From Pomphorhynchus laevis (taxonomy: Eukaryota > Acanthocephala > Palaeacanthocephala > Echinorhynchida > Pomphorhynchidae): a DNA stretch of 64,000 bases. This document shows, piece after piece, positions 55,124 through 64,000 of the stretch. Location: NCBI GenBank assembly GCA_012934845.2, contig WNNJ02003047.1:1-64000 (forward strand). The letters are read 5' to 3'. A program made the translations under genes and the position numbers. Below the pieces are notes generated by a model. The model ran no database searches, was not told where the DNA came from, and saw only the letters and a program-made list of their open reading frames with translations. How positions within the stretch are numbered: the first letter of the stretch is position 1; every line of letters starts with the position of its first letter.

Positions 55124-55821
55124 AGTGGTTAGGAAGGGTGATATAGATGAGCAGATTTTTTTAAGCGGTGGGTGGGAATTGGTTCGGAAGGAAAGGTTTT
55201 ATTAGGTAATGACAGAAGAACCGAAAAAACTTCGTTAGACGAAACAGGGAGAAGGTGGAATAGCTCTAGGAGGGAAGTATTAAAAGAGATGAGAGGATAC
55301 AAGAGGCATATGGATAGAACGGAAATTAAATTAGATAGCTTAGATTGCAGATAAGATGAAAACTCAGTAGGATTTATGTTGAAAGGGGTAGATGATCGTG
55401 AAAGAATTGAGTTAAAGATTTTCTAATAAGATTTAGAGTTGGAAGATGACTTGAGTTGATTTCGCCAAAAGATAGTACGTTGAGTACGTATAAGAATGAG
55501 GTGTGGAATGCGTAAAAAATGTAGGAATCACGGAGATTAGGAGTGATTGAGGTTGGAGAACGTTTAAGAAAGCGATTAAACGTACGAAAAGAGTGTCGGA
55601 GCCGACGCTTAGAAAGACTACAGTCTTAACCGAACCATTGAGCATGGCGCGACCTCTGAAAGTCGTTGTCGAATAGGCAGAAAGTTATTAAGGATGTTCG
55701 TAAGTTCAGAATCAAACAGAATGAAGAGATTATCGGGAGAGAGATAGTTAATAGGAAGTGAAAAGTGTGAAGAATTAAGTAAGGCTGTGCAGAGAATAGG
55801 GATATCGAAAAATTTCTAGGG

Positions 55822-56241
55822 TCAACTTGGTGTGGATAATGGTGGAGGCGGAGAAGGAGGATGGGGACGAGTAAGAGTAAGAGTGACAAGGAAATGATCG
55901 GACAAACCAGGATCAGTAATTGACAAGGAGGTATAGTCATTGAAGCAGTTAGGAACAGCAATGATGTCGAGAGCATCGCCGAGAATATGAGTTGGGCTTG
56001 TTGAAAGTAATTTATAGTTAAAATCAGAAAAAAGATTAGTTAAAGTGATAGAGTCAGAGTCAGCCGGGCGATCAAGACGAATGTTAAAATCACCGAGAAC
56101 AAATGAAGGAGTATAAGACAATGAACTGTAAGAAAGATCTGCAAGCTCGCTAAAGAACATAAGTGATGGGGCAGCTGAGCCTGGACGGTATACAATCACA
56201 AGTTCGAGAGGGAAAGGAGTTGATGATCTGCATATTAGCAA
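55822..56241 (-). pseudogene. LINE family B endonuclease fragment
   Basis: 139 residues: LELVIVYRPGSAAPSLMFF, FVLGDFNIRLDRPADSDS (GDFN), THILGDALDIIAV and PGLSDHFLVTLTL (SDH). Good APE-type endonuclease signature; upstream part lies in another frame (56369-56956). Confidence 0.8.
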
Positions 56242-57138
56242 TTTGAAAAAAGTGGAAGGGATGTTAGCATTAATTTTACGTAGAGACGTTGGTGACGAGC
56301 AATGGCAACAATACCGCTATGGTTATAAGCAGTAGATGTGGGAGAGACAATTGGACGATCTGATTTAACTAGAGAACAACCAGAGCGACATATACGACGA
56401 ATATCAAGATCGTCGTATTTAGAGTGCCAGGATTCGGTAATGCAGAGAATATCGATAGATATTTAATCATAGATATCAAGGAGCAGATCATCATTATGAA
56501 GAATGGAGCGAGTGTTAAAAAGACTAAGACGAAAGGAGCTAGATCGACTTGCAAAGAAGACAGAGGGGAGAGACGGGACGCCATCGGATTTTTAGTCTCA
56601 TATGTACGACGTGAAAATTTCCGTTGATTTTTACGGATTGATAGAGATGACTCACCGTTTGTTTCACGTCGATGTTTATCAATGCGAGCTGAATTGAGCT
56701 GGGCAATATCATAAGGAGAGCGGTCAGCAAAGATACGATAAGCAGACGAAGTGGTAAGAAGTTTAAAGCGTTGGGAGAGTACTAAGGATGCATGTGAACT
56801 ATGTCGGAAAATAATTTTTAGGAGTGCAGCACAGATGATTGGATTTAGTGGATTTTTTAAAACGGATAAAAGATACAGGAGTGATACGTTTGAAAAGGGA
56901 TGGATTATCATCAGGAAGAATGGTTCAGAGGATATACCTGAAAGCAGATACATCATCGAGGCGACATTGAGGAGAATCAGATTCGAAAAGCTTTAAATTA
57001 GATATGATAATGCATCGATCGCGCGAAGGAAAACGATTACGTAGAAGTGGTGGACGGACATACCTGGTAGGAGTAGAGGCAGAAGAGCAGATAAACGTGG
57101 GAATGACAGGGTTGCTAAGTGAAGATTTAAGATAGTTT

Positions 57139-57342
57139 GAGCATTTGTAACAGGAGAGGAGTGTTGAATCGGTTGATATGAGATGTTACTGGAGATGATT
57201 TTAACGGAAGGATGTAAATTATTGAGAGGTGATACGGTTGGAGCATGTGCGACAGGAGTGGATTGTTGAAGCGGTTGAACGGAGATGTAACTGGAGATGA
57301 TTTTGACGAAAGAATGTAAATTATTGAGAAGTGATATGGTGA
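57139..57342 (-). repeat. 102-bp in-frame tandem repeat within family B ORF1
   Basis: GAGCAT(T/G)TG marks unit starts at 57139 and 57241. Both hold AACTGGAGATGATTTT or its variant and GATGTAAATTATTGAGA. On the minus strand they translate to a 34-residue repeat (YHLSIIYILPLKSSPVTSHI and so on). Confidence 0.8.
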
Positions 57343-57366
57343 ATACATCACATATGGTGATGTATT

Positions 57367-57900
57367 TTAACAGGAGCGGGAGGAATAGGAAAAATGAGGT
57401 ACGAGGTGATGGCCTTTACTGTTTGCATTATTAGTAAGATGAAGATTAAGGTAAGGTTTATCCGTAGTTAAACGAGGAGTATGTGTGAGAGAAGTTTCAA
57501 GAACGGGTTTCATAGATGGCGAAGGAGTTTGTAAGCAAACTGATGACGACGATAGTTTAGAAGATATTTTGTCGTTTGTTGATGGTCCATGTATAACAGC
57601 GGTCTGTGTCGACTGAGAGACATCAATAAGTTCATTTATTGAGCACAACTCTGTTTCGTTAGCCTCCAGAACGTCTCCACCGTTTGAGTGGTCATTCTTC
57701 ATTAGCTTACCTACGAGGGCAGCACAGAATTCGCAAAGGAAATTCCGTCCTGAAACGTTGTCCTCGTCAGTGAAAGGAATGACAACATGAGTCCAAACAT
57801 TGCAGTTATTGTTTTCGCATCCAATTTGCTTTTCGATGTAAATTTCCCTGATGGACTTTAGTTTCTGGCTGACATTTTTAGCTAGCTTTCTATTTACCAT
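57367..57900 (-). pseudogene. LINE family B ORF1, N-terminal part
   Basis: 177 residues starting MVNRKLAKNVSQKLKSIREI. IGCENNNCNVWTHVVIPF and FLCEFCAALVGKLMKND form a Cys cluster like the PHD-like one of family A ORF1. The rest is Ser/Thr-rich. The CXC-like N-terminal cluster of family A is absent. The frame is lost near 57367, before the in-frame tandem repeat. Confidence 0.65.
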
Positions 57901-58059
57901 AATAAGATGTCAACGAAAATTTAAAATGCGTTTTCGTTATTGTTAAAACACGTTGTAGGTCTGTATAAACTCGTTGTAGGTTGTAAATTTTTTTACCCAA
58001 AAGCTTTTAACCATTTGTATGTTATGTATCTCAAATGTTTTAATTTGAAAAACAAGAAA

Positions 58060-59000
58060 ATTGTTTTAACCCAAGTATTATTGAAAAATTTGTAAGTGAG
58101 CAGCTTGTACCATTGATGCTTGGGCGTGATCATATGGATGATACGTCAAAGAGAATGATTGTCTTACTCACACGCCATGGTGACATGGGAGTCAGCTAAT
58201 CGTGCCAAGATTCGATATTAAATTACATAAGTTTAAGAGAACTGGCATTACTTAATCTGATTGAGTTTGCAGAAGATCAACGATTGATAAAGCAAAATAA
58301 TTATTTGAAACAAATTCATAATGAGAAAGAATCCGAATTTTAAATTACAAGAGAAGGCCTGGTTAATATTGATAGTTTGAGATAGGAAGTAGTCATTGAT
58401 CACGCTATGCAAAGAGGATCTTCTTTCTTGTTGAATTACATTCCATTACGAAACACTGGTTGTTACCTTAACTCAAGACAGTTTCACAATGTAATGAACA
58501 TAAGTTATAATTTAGAAGACGTTAACTACAATACCATGCTAGCAGTAGAACTATCACAGAAGGTAGACACGATGCTGTTCGTAACGTATTAGCTAACATT
58601 TAAAAGACGGATTTAATTCGGTTGATGTAGAATCAAAACTCCAACCGGTTCCTTCGAATTCTTCGTTCGGAAAATCCACGACAACAAGGGAATAGTCAGC
58701 TAGGATATATTTGGTATGTAGCTCAATAAGCAACGGTCGGAGGGAATGATCGTTCATAGACGTATGTGTATTTAATCATTTGGTTCCGTCTTACTGTCAT
58801 TCAGATGCTGCGAGTTCCTTTGACTTTCATGCATAAAGAAAAATATCTAAATACGAAAAGCGAATACAAACTACTGAAAGAATTTATGTGGTTCCTCTGT
58901 TCTTTCCATAGATGGCAGAGTAAATAATGATTTGCTCAAGTTGATAAGAACTAGTGCATCTAGAAGTGCGATGAAGTTAGGGAAATTATAATCTAATTGC
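58060..59000 (+). pseudogene. Retroelement family U, C-terminal part (broken)
   Basis: Continues the element of 53.0-53.7 kb after the family B insertion: FVSEQLVPLMLGRDHMDDTS (58090), then MQRGSSFLLNYIPLRNTGCY (58407), then SFIDVCVFNHLVPS (about 58750) and YEKRIQTTERIYVVPLFF (about 58850). In relatives these read as a tail with RDxxNDxxRxLxALP, ALPLxxxGFxLxKxxFxDAL and DVRVFNPxAxS; the last resembles the Asp-containing core of a restriction-like nuclease. That nuclease reading is an inference. Multiple stops. Confidence 0.6.
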
Positions 59001-59640
59001 TTGCATAATTCGTTGAAACGAATAAGCTTTACATTGATAAAAATGGTGTCATCATGCCTCCACAGGATACAATCGGAAATAAAATTTTATGATAATGAGG
59101 CTATCCGGGAAATAGTCAGGTAGAAACAGGATTATAACAATGATGAACGAATTATATGCGATAAAATGCTAACTATAAGAAACGATAACTTGATGTATTT
59201 TTAATTATAATTGTATCATTTAATTATAAAATTTTTATTTAGCATTATTTTTAATTTATAAATAATATAAAATACGTAGATTCAGTTAGCTGATCTGATT
59301 TCCCACCACAACTATAGAACTATTCCAATATCCAAAACGCCGCTATCGAAATTTTTTCAGGGGTAGAGACTCCTAAAAAATTCATGATAGATCAAATCAG
59401 AAAACTGAGTCTACGTATTTAAAATAATTATAAACTAAACAAAACATAATAATGCTAAATCAAAATTTAATAATTAAATAATAAAATTAATAATTGTTTT
59501 TAGATTTTCTATAATTTAAATCAAGTTAAAATAAAAAAATTGAAATTTAAAATAAACGTCATTTTTATGAATTGACTAATAAATAACAGACGTTGTATCA
59601 GAATAAGGATTAGAGGTCATCAGAAGGAACTGCTATGCTA

Positions 59641-60009
59641 TCAGGTTTCGGCACCTAACACATCTACCCAACATAGCAGCGGGGCCAAATACGTTTTAAG
59701 GACGTATTTCCTTGGATTAAATTTGATTATATAGTATATTATTCTAATACAAAGTATATTATTCATCCATAAAAATTTGCCACTTAAGAGTTTAAATTTA
59801 TTCTTTATATTATTGTCTTGATTTATATATTTTACTATTTTCTGTCTGATGGTATTTATATAGTAACCTAGTTTAAAATATGTATCTATTAAATTATTTA
59901 AATGATTTTGAAGAAAGCCAATATCATTACATATTGTTGCAATTCTTAAAATTACGTTATTTAATGTATTGTATTTTATATTATATGGTATGCATGAATG
60001 CTCATGCAA
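59641..60009 (-). CDS. PLE RT C-terminal part (copy P5)
   Basis: 122 residues beginning MHEHSCIPYNIKYNTLNN and including NDIGFLQNHLNNLIDTYFK and KLLSGKFLWMN. Unlike P1 and P3 the frame does not stop after FLWMDNK but runs on into the 3' region (APLLCWVDVLGAET), because of small differences at the end. Confidence 0.75.
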   Translation of the reverse strand: MHEHSCIPYNIKYNTLNNVILRIATICNDIGFLQNHLNNLIDTYFKLGYYINTIRQKIVKYINQDNNIKNKFKLLSGKFLWMNNILCIRIIYYIIKFNPRKYVLKTYLAPLLCWVDVLGAET

Positions 60010-60334
60010 AAATGTGTATTAAATTTACATCAATAAATTTATATTTACTTGGTGGTTTAATTTTTGTTAGATATGCGTTATAGTGATTATGTATATCGTT
60101 TTCTGAATATAAGATTAATTTTGCTAATGGATCTTTAATATCTGCTAAATCTGGATTTGTATAAAGCATACTAAAATCGTACGTATTTATATTCTGAAAA
60201 TTTATTCCTATTGTGTGTTCTAATAATTCTTTTGTAGAATTAATACTGAGATAGTGTTTTATATCAGTATTAACTTCGATTGTCCTACAATATTTTTTGA
60301 AGTGTGCTTTAATTACTTCAAGTATTTTATTCAT
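60002..60334 (-). CDS. PLE RT N-terminal part (copy P5)
   Basis: 110 residues: NKILEVIKAHFKKYCRTIEV, NINTYDFSMLYTNPDLADI (RT motif A with its Asp) and YNAYLTKIKPPSKYKF, then out of frame. It aligns with 20098-20493 and 23714-24127. In family P the Met here is not the true start: the linker upstream continues the protein. Confidence 0.8.
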   Translation of the reverse strand: MNKILEVIKAHFKKYCRTIEVNTDIKHYLSINSTKELLEHTIGINFQNINTYDFSMLYTNPDLADIKDPLAKLILYSENDIHNHYNAYLTKIKPPSKYKFIDVNLIHIFA

Positions 60335-60959
60335 ATAAAATATCCATTACGTATTGATTCCAATTCTTTATTATAATTACAAATTTTTCGTCCTAATGGT
60401 GGTAGGAGTTTATACCTTATTTTAGGAATATATTTACTTAAATCTGACCCTATTATTTCTTTACTTTTGGAATTATTTATAAGTCCGGCTATATTTATAT
60501 TATCTATACATTTATTAATGAAGTTTATGGTTAATGTATATTTTCTATTGTTATTATTAACATTTATTGTACGATTATAGTATTTTGTATTACAATAACT
60601 GTCTATTATACAACTTAGCCTATCATAGTCGTTAATTAATTTTTGATTTATTGAACATATGATATCTTTAGAAAAACTTCTTATATTTACATAAAGATCT
60701 TTTAGCTTATTATCACTTAAAAAGTTGTTTTAATATTTCTAATTGTTCATTTATATACATATCTTTTTTAATATTTTTAACTCTATTTTTCTTATTCCTT
60801 TTATCGCCATGACTTCTTGCCTTGCATTTAACCGGATTATTATAATATAGTTGTTTATTATGTATTATACTACTTCTGCCAATTCTTTGTACTACGTCAT
60901 TCAATCCTAATGGGTACATGGAATAGAGCGTTTTAATTCAAAAATAGAAATCCAAAAAT

Positions 60960-61479
60960 TTAGAAGATCTAAAAATCTTCTAAATTCCTGCGATCGATGA
61001 GCAAGACTAATCAAATATCACACTTCTATACCTGCTCGTTTCTTTAATATGTTTAAATTCAGTCAAATATATTATATCGCTTAAGAATACATGCGCAACG
61101 GATGTTGCCATTTATGTCAAAGTTAAAATCAAACTAGTATTGTAACATTATGAATTGAACATATTGTTCAATTCACATTCTTCTAAGTGTTTCAACATCA
61201 AACCGTGTGGACTTATACATATTCCCAACATGGATATTTGTTCAAATAAAATCTGTTTTCCTTCGATTAATTCACACCAAGGAATTCAAATTTAAGAGGT
61301 CATTTGATTTTAACGTGTAATCATCGTAATTGATTATTTGAGTATAAATCAAGATTTCGTATAGTGAGACTAATAATAAAGACTGCTAAATCAAGAAAAA
61401 TACATGCAACAAGTCACAAAAAACCAGTACAAGGATGACAGTAAATTAAGAAACGAACTATTACTTCTTTCTTCAGAAG
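60960..61479. other. Spacer, nothing recognised
   Basis: AT-rich, with no element or coding sequence recognised. Confidence 0.5.
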
Positions 61480-63985
61480 CCTTCCAATGTTAACGGCCTC
61501 AAATCCTCAAATCCAGGGGGATTTAAGCCCTCCAACCGATCCACTACGCCGCCTTCCGACTGAACCACCCGGGGTCTTTCACCCCCCCCCGAAGAATCCA
61601 ATCGGCGCGGACTATGCTGGGTAAACGAGAGACAAGGAGCTGAAGAAACCTTAGCCTTTGCTCAGGGGACGTCCTTTCGAAAAGAAGGCTAATCCCGAGA
61701 TAGCCCAGGTGCCCCAAAGGCGCACCTGGGTTTTTTCTTTCAACGACAGATGCTGAGCCCGTTTCAGGGATCACCTAGCTTTCTTCAAAATACGTTTGAG
61801 TCTATCCAGGTCAGCTTTCGCCGACCAGTTCACCGTAACGGTGAACCCCAGGTATTTTACTCGACTTGTGAAGGTGGAGAGTGGTTCGGAGGCAAATATG
61901 GAGGATAGCGCAGAGAGTGCTAATCTCTTAAGTTTTTTCTTTGTTGAAGGGGTGCCATGAAATACGACCACCTGCGATTTGGCGGAGTTTAAAACAAGAT
62001 TGGATTTGGGTAACTGGTCTTTTAATCTTGAAAATAAGCGGCTGATGTCAGAGACTACGTCTTTACATCTGTGTTCAGACAACAAGGCTGTGGTGTCATC
62101 AGTGTACACCACTAGATTTTGTTCACGTTTAAATATTTTGAATAGGTTAATGGAAGCAGCAAGATACAAGATTGGAGAAAGTGGGGAACCTTGAGGCACA
62201 CCCGTAATAGGGTAGTATTGACGTGCATCAGGGTCGTCTTCATAGTAAAATCGCTTGGAGTACAGCAGGATCTCCACCCTGTTCACAACTCTCGCAGGCA
62301 ACACGAGGGACCTGAGAGAAGAGATCAGAAAGGGAATGGAGATGCGGTCAAATGCAGCAGAAAATTCAAGGAAAATAGCCACAACTAGGCGATAACTATT
62401 CTCCCGACAAAACTGCTCCACCTCACTTACTGCTGAATGGACCGAGCGACCTTTGACGAACCCATGAAAACCTGGAGGGATCAAATTACACCTACTTAAA
62501 TGATCGCGGATTTTACGCGCAAGCGCTTTTTCGTAAATCGACAAGAGGGAATTTTGAATCGAAATGGGTCGCAGGTCTTTAGGACATGAGCAGGATTTTT
62601 TCTTAGGAATAAAAACACGCTTACTAATATTGATGCCTGCTACATCGGATGGGGAGGCTAAATGCATTGTTACGGCCACCTCTCTTCTCTGATCAGCTGT
62701 CAAAAGCTGACAGAGCCGAGAAGAAAGTAGAGCGACGGATTTGGAGGTGCCCGGGAGTGGACCCCATGAGTTAAGGATATGCGTAACAGATAGATTCCTA
62801 CTCCTGAAGTTACACCAAGGCGGGATTGGTTGAGGTGATTGAGTGGCTCCATAGTTGTGTAGGGCTAGTGACTCCTCCAAAACTTTATCAAGGCCTACAT
62901 TACCTACCCAAACCAATGCCCTATCCTTCCAACAAGCAAACTTCTCCTTCTTGAAAATCTTCCAAAAGGAAGACTGAGAAGGGTTAAAGCGAGCAATGCT
63001 CGCCCTATCCCAACCCAGCTGGAACCTATATCTAGGGTTCCAGTATTTATTCGAGAGGGCCTGTCTGGCGGAAACAGTGAGATTAGGGAGGTTAAGCAAT
63101 TTCGCTAGGACCTTGAGTTTCGTAGGAGTGCGATTGTATATACGACCTTTTTAGTTAGTCGATAGAATCGCGGTAGCTTGCGAAAAAAGGTAAGTATTAA
63201 ATTCGGTCAGACTCTCATTTCCTATTCGGGGAAAGAGTTGGATAGCCGCTTGAAAGAAGGCCACTCTGATTGGATCAAAGTGAAACCTCCTTCGAAGCAA
63301 CATATTTTCCTCAATTCTCCAATGAATTAGGTCATGAGAGGTGGACAATTGCTTACGCGACTGCTCTCTTTGTGTAGAGGGGTTTTAACAACCACCTCGA
63401 GTGAAGCAGTAAAATGTCGAGGATAGAATTTGTTGATGTGCAATGAAAGGTAGGGGTCGGTGGTTTGTGAACAAGATAACCGTTCCTAGCTCTGCGAAGT
63501 GCTGCGTTGATCTAACGATTAGTTCTGTCGTTGAAATCCCTAAGTATCATGTCATGGCCGCTGTCAATAATACTATCCAGGAGGTCACGATTCTTGTGAA
63601 TCTTTCATGGACGAATGTAGACATTGGCTAGACTGAAGCGTTTACCGTTCTTACAGAGTAAACTACCAAACAAGGCATGGCTGGACACGAGTAATTTAAT
63701 AGGAGGGAGGATCATAAGGAGCATTTAACGAAGGTCAAGAGTTTTTGAGATGAAGATGAGTGAGGTGGGGTTATGTACGGAGTATAGTGGGAACATATAT
63801 GCTTTGGAATAAATCGAGTAATGTCCTGGGGGAGACGGATAGACCGCATCTCCTGAAAGAATATAACATCTGCGTCTCTAGCAGATAAAAGTCTAAAGGT
63901 GGAAGCACCTCCCGAATTCCAATGAAGGATATTCAGTGAAAAAGGCTTACGAGTACTCTGTATTGTGGTGGATTAGTTGGATTGG
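61480..63985 (-). mobile_element. Jockey-like LINE, family J, copy 3 (ORF2, runs off window)
   Basis: Minus strand. The right end (63985-63880) matches the ORF2 start of copy 1 (CCAATCCAACTAATCCA, CTTTTTCACTGAATATCCTT). The endonuclease (63900-63100) is in broken frames, and the RT frame 63099-61771 is long and clean, followed by the tail 61774-61544. ORF1 would lie beyond the window edge. It keeps the segment deleted from copy 1. Confidence 0.85.
61771..63099 (-). CDS. Family J reverse transcriptase (442 aa, nearly complete)
   Basis: Best RT of family J. LSNKYWNPRYRFQLGWDRAS, GATQSPQPIPPWCNFRSRNL, FIPKKKSCSCPKDLRPISIQ, LLSIYEKALARKI and GFHGFVKGRSVHSAV precede VVAIFLEFSAAFDRISIPFL (motif A; LEFS where copy 1 has LDFS, so the first catalytic Asp is replaced by Glu), YYPITGVPQGSPLSPILYL (motif B), LVVYTDDTTALL (YTDD where copy 1 has YADD) and VKYLGFTVTVNWSAKADLD. 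The frame is lost at the end and the tail continues at 61774-61544. The start Met is internal to ORF2. Confidence 0.87.
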   Translation of the reverse strand: MLNLPNLTVSARQALSNKYWNPRYRFQLGWDRASIARFNPSQSSFWKIFKKEKFACWKDRALVWVGNVGLDKVLEESLALHNYGATQSPQPIPPWCNFRSRNLSVTHILNSWGPLPGTSKSVALLSSRLCQLLTADQRREVAVTMHLASPSDVAGINISKRVFIPKKKSCSCPKDLRPISIQNSLLSIYEKALARKIRDHLSRCNLIPPGFHGFVKGRSVHSAVSEVEQFCRENSYRLVVAIFLEFSAAFDRISIPFLISSLRSLVLPARVVNRVEILLYSKRFYYEDDPDARQYYPITGVPQGSPLSPILYLAASINLFKIFKREQNLVVYTDDTTALLSEHRCKDVVSDISRLFSRLKDQLPKSNLVLNSAKSQVVVFHGTPSTKKKLKRLALSALSSIFASEPLSTFTSRVKYLGFTVTVNWSAKADLDRLKRILKKAR

Positions 63986-64000
63986 GGATTGCCTACTTAG

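Larger units (their letters stand above)
53860..57930 (-). mobile_element. LINE family B, old relative of family A
   Basis: A minus-strand LINE: ORF1 (57900-57367 and on), endonuclease (about 56960-55640), RT (about 55620-53860). It parallels family A in layout and in words (LGDFNIRLDRP, VLGPLLLSLLGDLSSI, LSKLLELFVLKQVNAYL) but is diverged and full of breaks. It lies inside retroelement U, whose parts flank it at 53.0-53.7 and 58.0-59.0 kb. Confidence 0.8.
59510..60950 (-). mobile_element. Penelope-like element copy P5 with nuclease tail upstream of RT
   Basis: Minus strand, 5' to 3': GIY-YIG C-terminal tail (60919-60713: MYPLGLNDVVQRIGRSS, then a basic stretch ending EQLEILKQLFK), linker (about 60730-60350, LYVNIRSFSKDIICSINQKL ... 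KIRYKLLPPLGRKICNYNKE), RT N-terminal frame (60334-60002, NINTYDFSMLYTN), an internal deletion removing the YIDD region, RT C-terminus (60009-59641, NDIGFLQNHLNNLIDTYFK) and the 3' stem-loop and terminal hairpin (59690-59510). No terminal repeat separates nuclease and RT. Several breaks. Confidence 0.85.

Noticed and set aside
54957-55354. Plus-strand Arg/Glu-rich ORFs
   Set aside because: Antisense shadows of the LINE B RT and endonuclease region.
59880-60083. Plus-strand ORF opposite PLE copy P5, and similar at 20695-20973
   Set aside because: Antisense shadow of the PLE RT C-terminal region.

Overview
The window is eukaryotic and most likely from an AT-rich invertebrate genome. It holds APE-type LINEs of several clades, Penelope-like elements (PLEs) carrying a GIY-YIG nuclease, a Ty3/gypsy fossil, long AT-rich spacers and no bacterial gene organisation. 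I cannot name the species. Almost all coding-looking sequence is retroelement. The one convincing non-mobile coding candidate is an exon-like ORF for an Ig-like membrane protein at about 33.3-33.9 kb.

Layout. 0-5.2 kb: a tandem repeat, then a nearly full-length CR1/L2-like LINE (family A, copy 1, minus strand). 5.2-10.7 kb: an RTE-like LINE (plus) abutting a broken Ty3/gypsy element. 10.7-20 kb: AT-rich spacer with PLE terminal repeats, hairpins and a 513-bp near-exact duplication. 20-24.3 kb: several rearranged PLE reverse transcriptase (RT) copies, with a 360-bp tandem repeat carrying hammerhead ribozyme-like motifs. 25.4-31.2 kb: an array of related hammerhead units split by family A copy 2 (minus). 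31.2-32.2 kb: the GIY-YIG part of a PLE (minus). 33-34.6 kb: the Ig-like ORF and a structured A-B-A-B repeat. 36-41 kb: two copies of a Jockey-like LINE (family J), then 320-bp repeats with a second, different hammerhead-like core. 41.8-47.2 kb: a 5.4-kb, 12-bp-unit satellite. 47.2-50 kb: another LINE (family C, plus) starting at the satellite edge. 50-53 kb: minisatellite and old family J remnants. 53-59 kb: a rarely described RT family (U, plus) split by an old relative of family A (family B, minus). 59.5-61 kb: a PLE (minus). 61.5-64 kb: family J copy 3 (minus), running off the window.

The genes do not form a pathway; they form a nested record of insertions. The most informative signals are: (1) a PLE whose GIY-YIG nuclease lies upstream of the RT (permuted, Naiad-like); (2) at least four hammerhead-type motifs with covarying stems in tandem units beside PLE pieces, which suggests small retrozyme-like elements; (3) a second hammerhead-like core in 320-bp tandem repeats bordering the satellite; (4) the large, G-free-strand 12-bp satellite itself.
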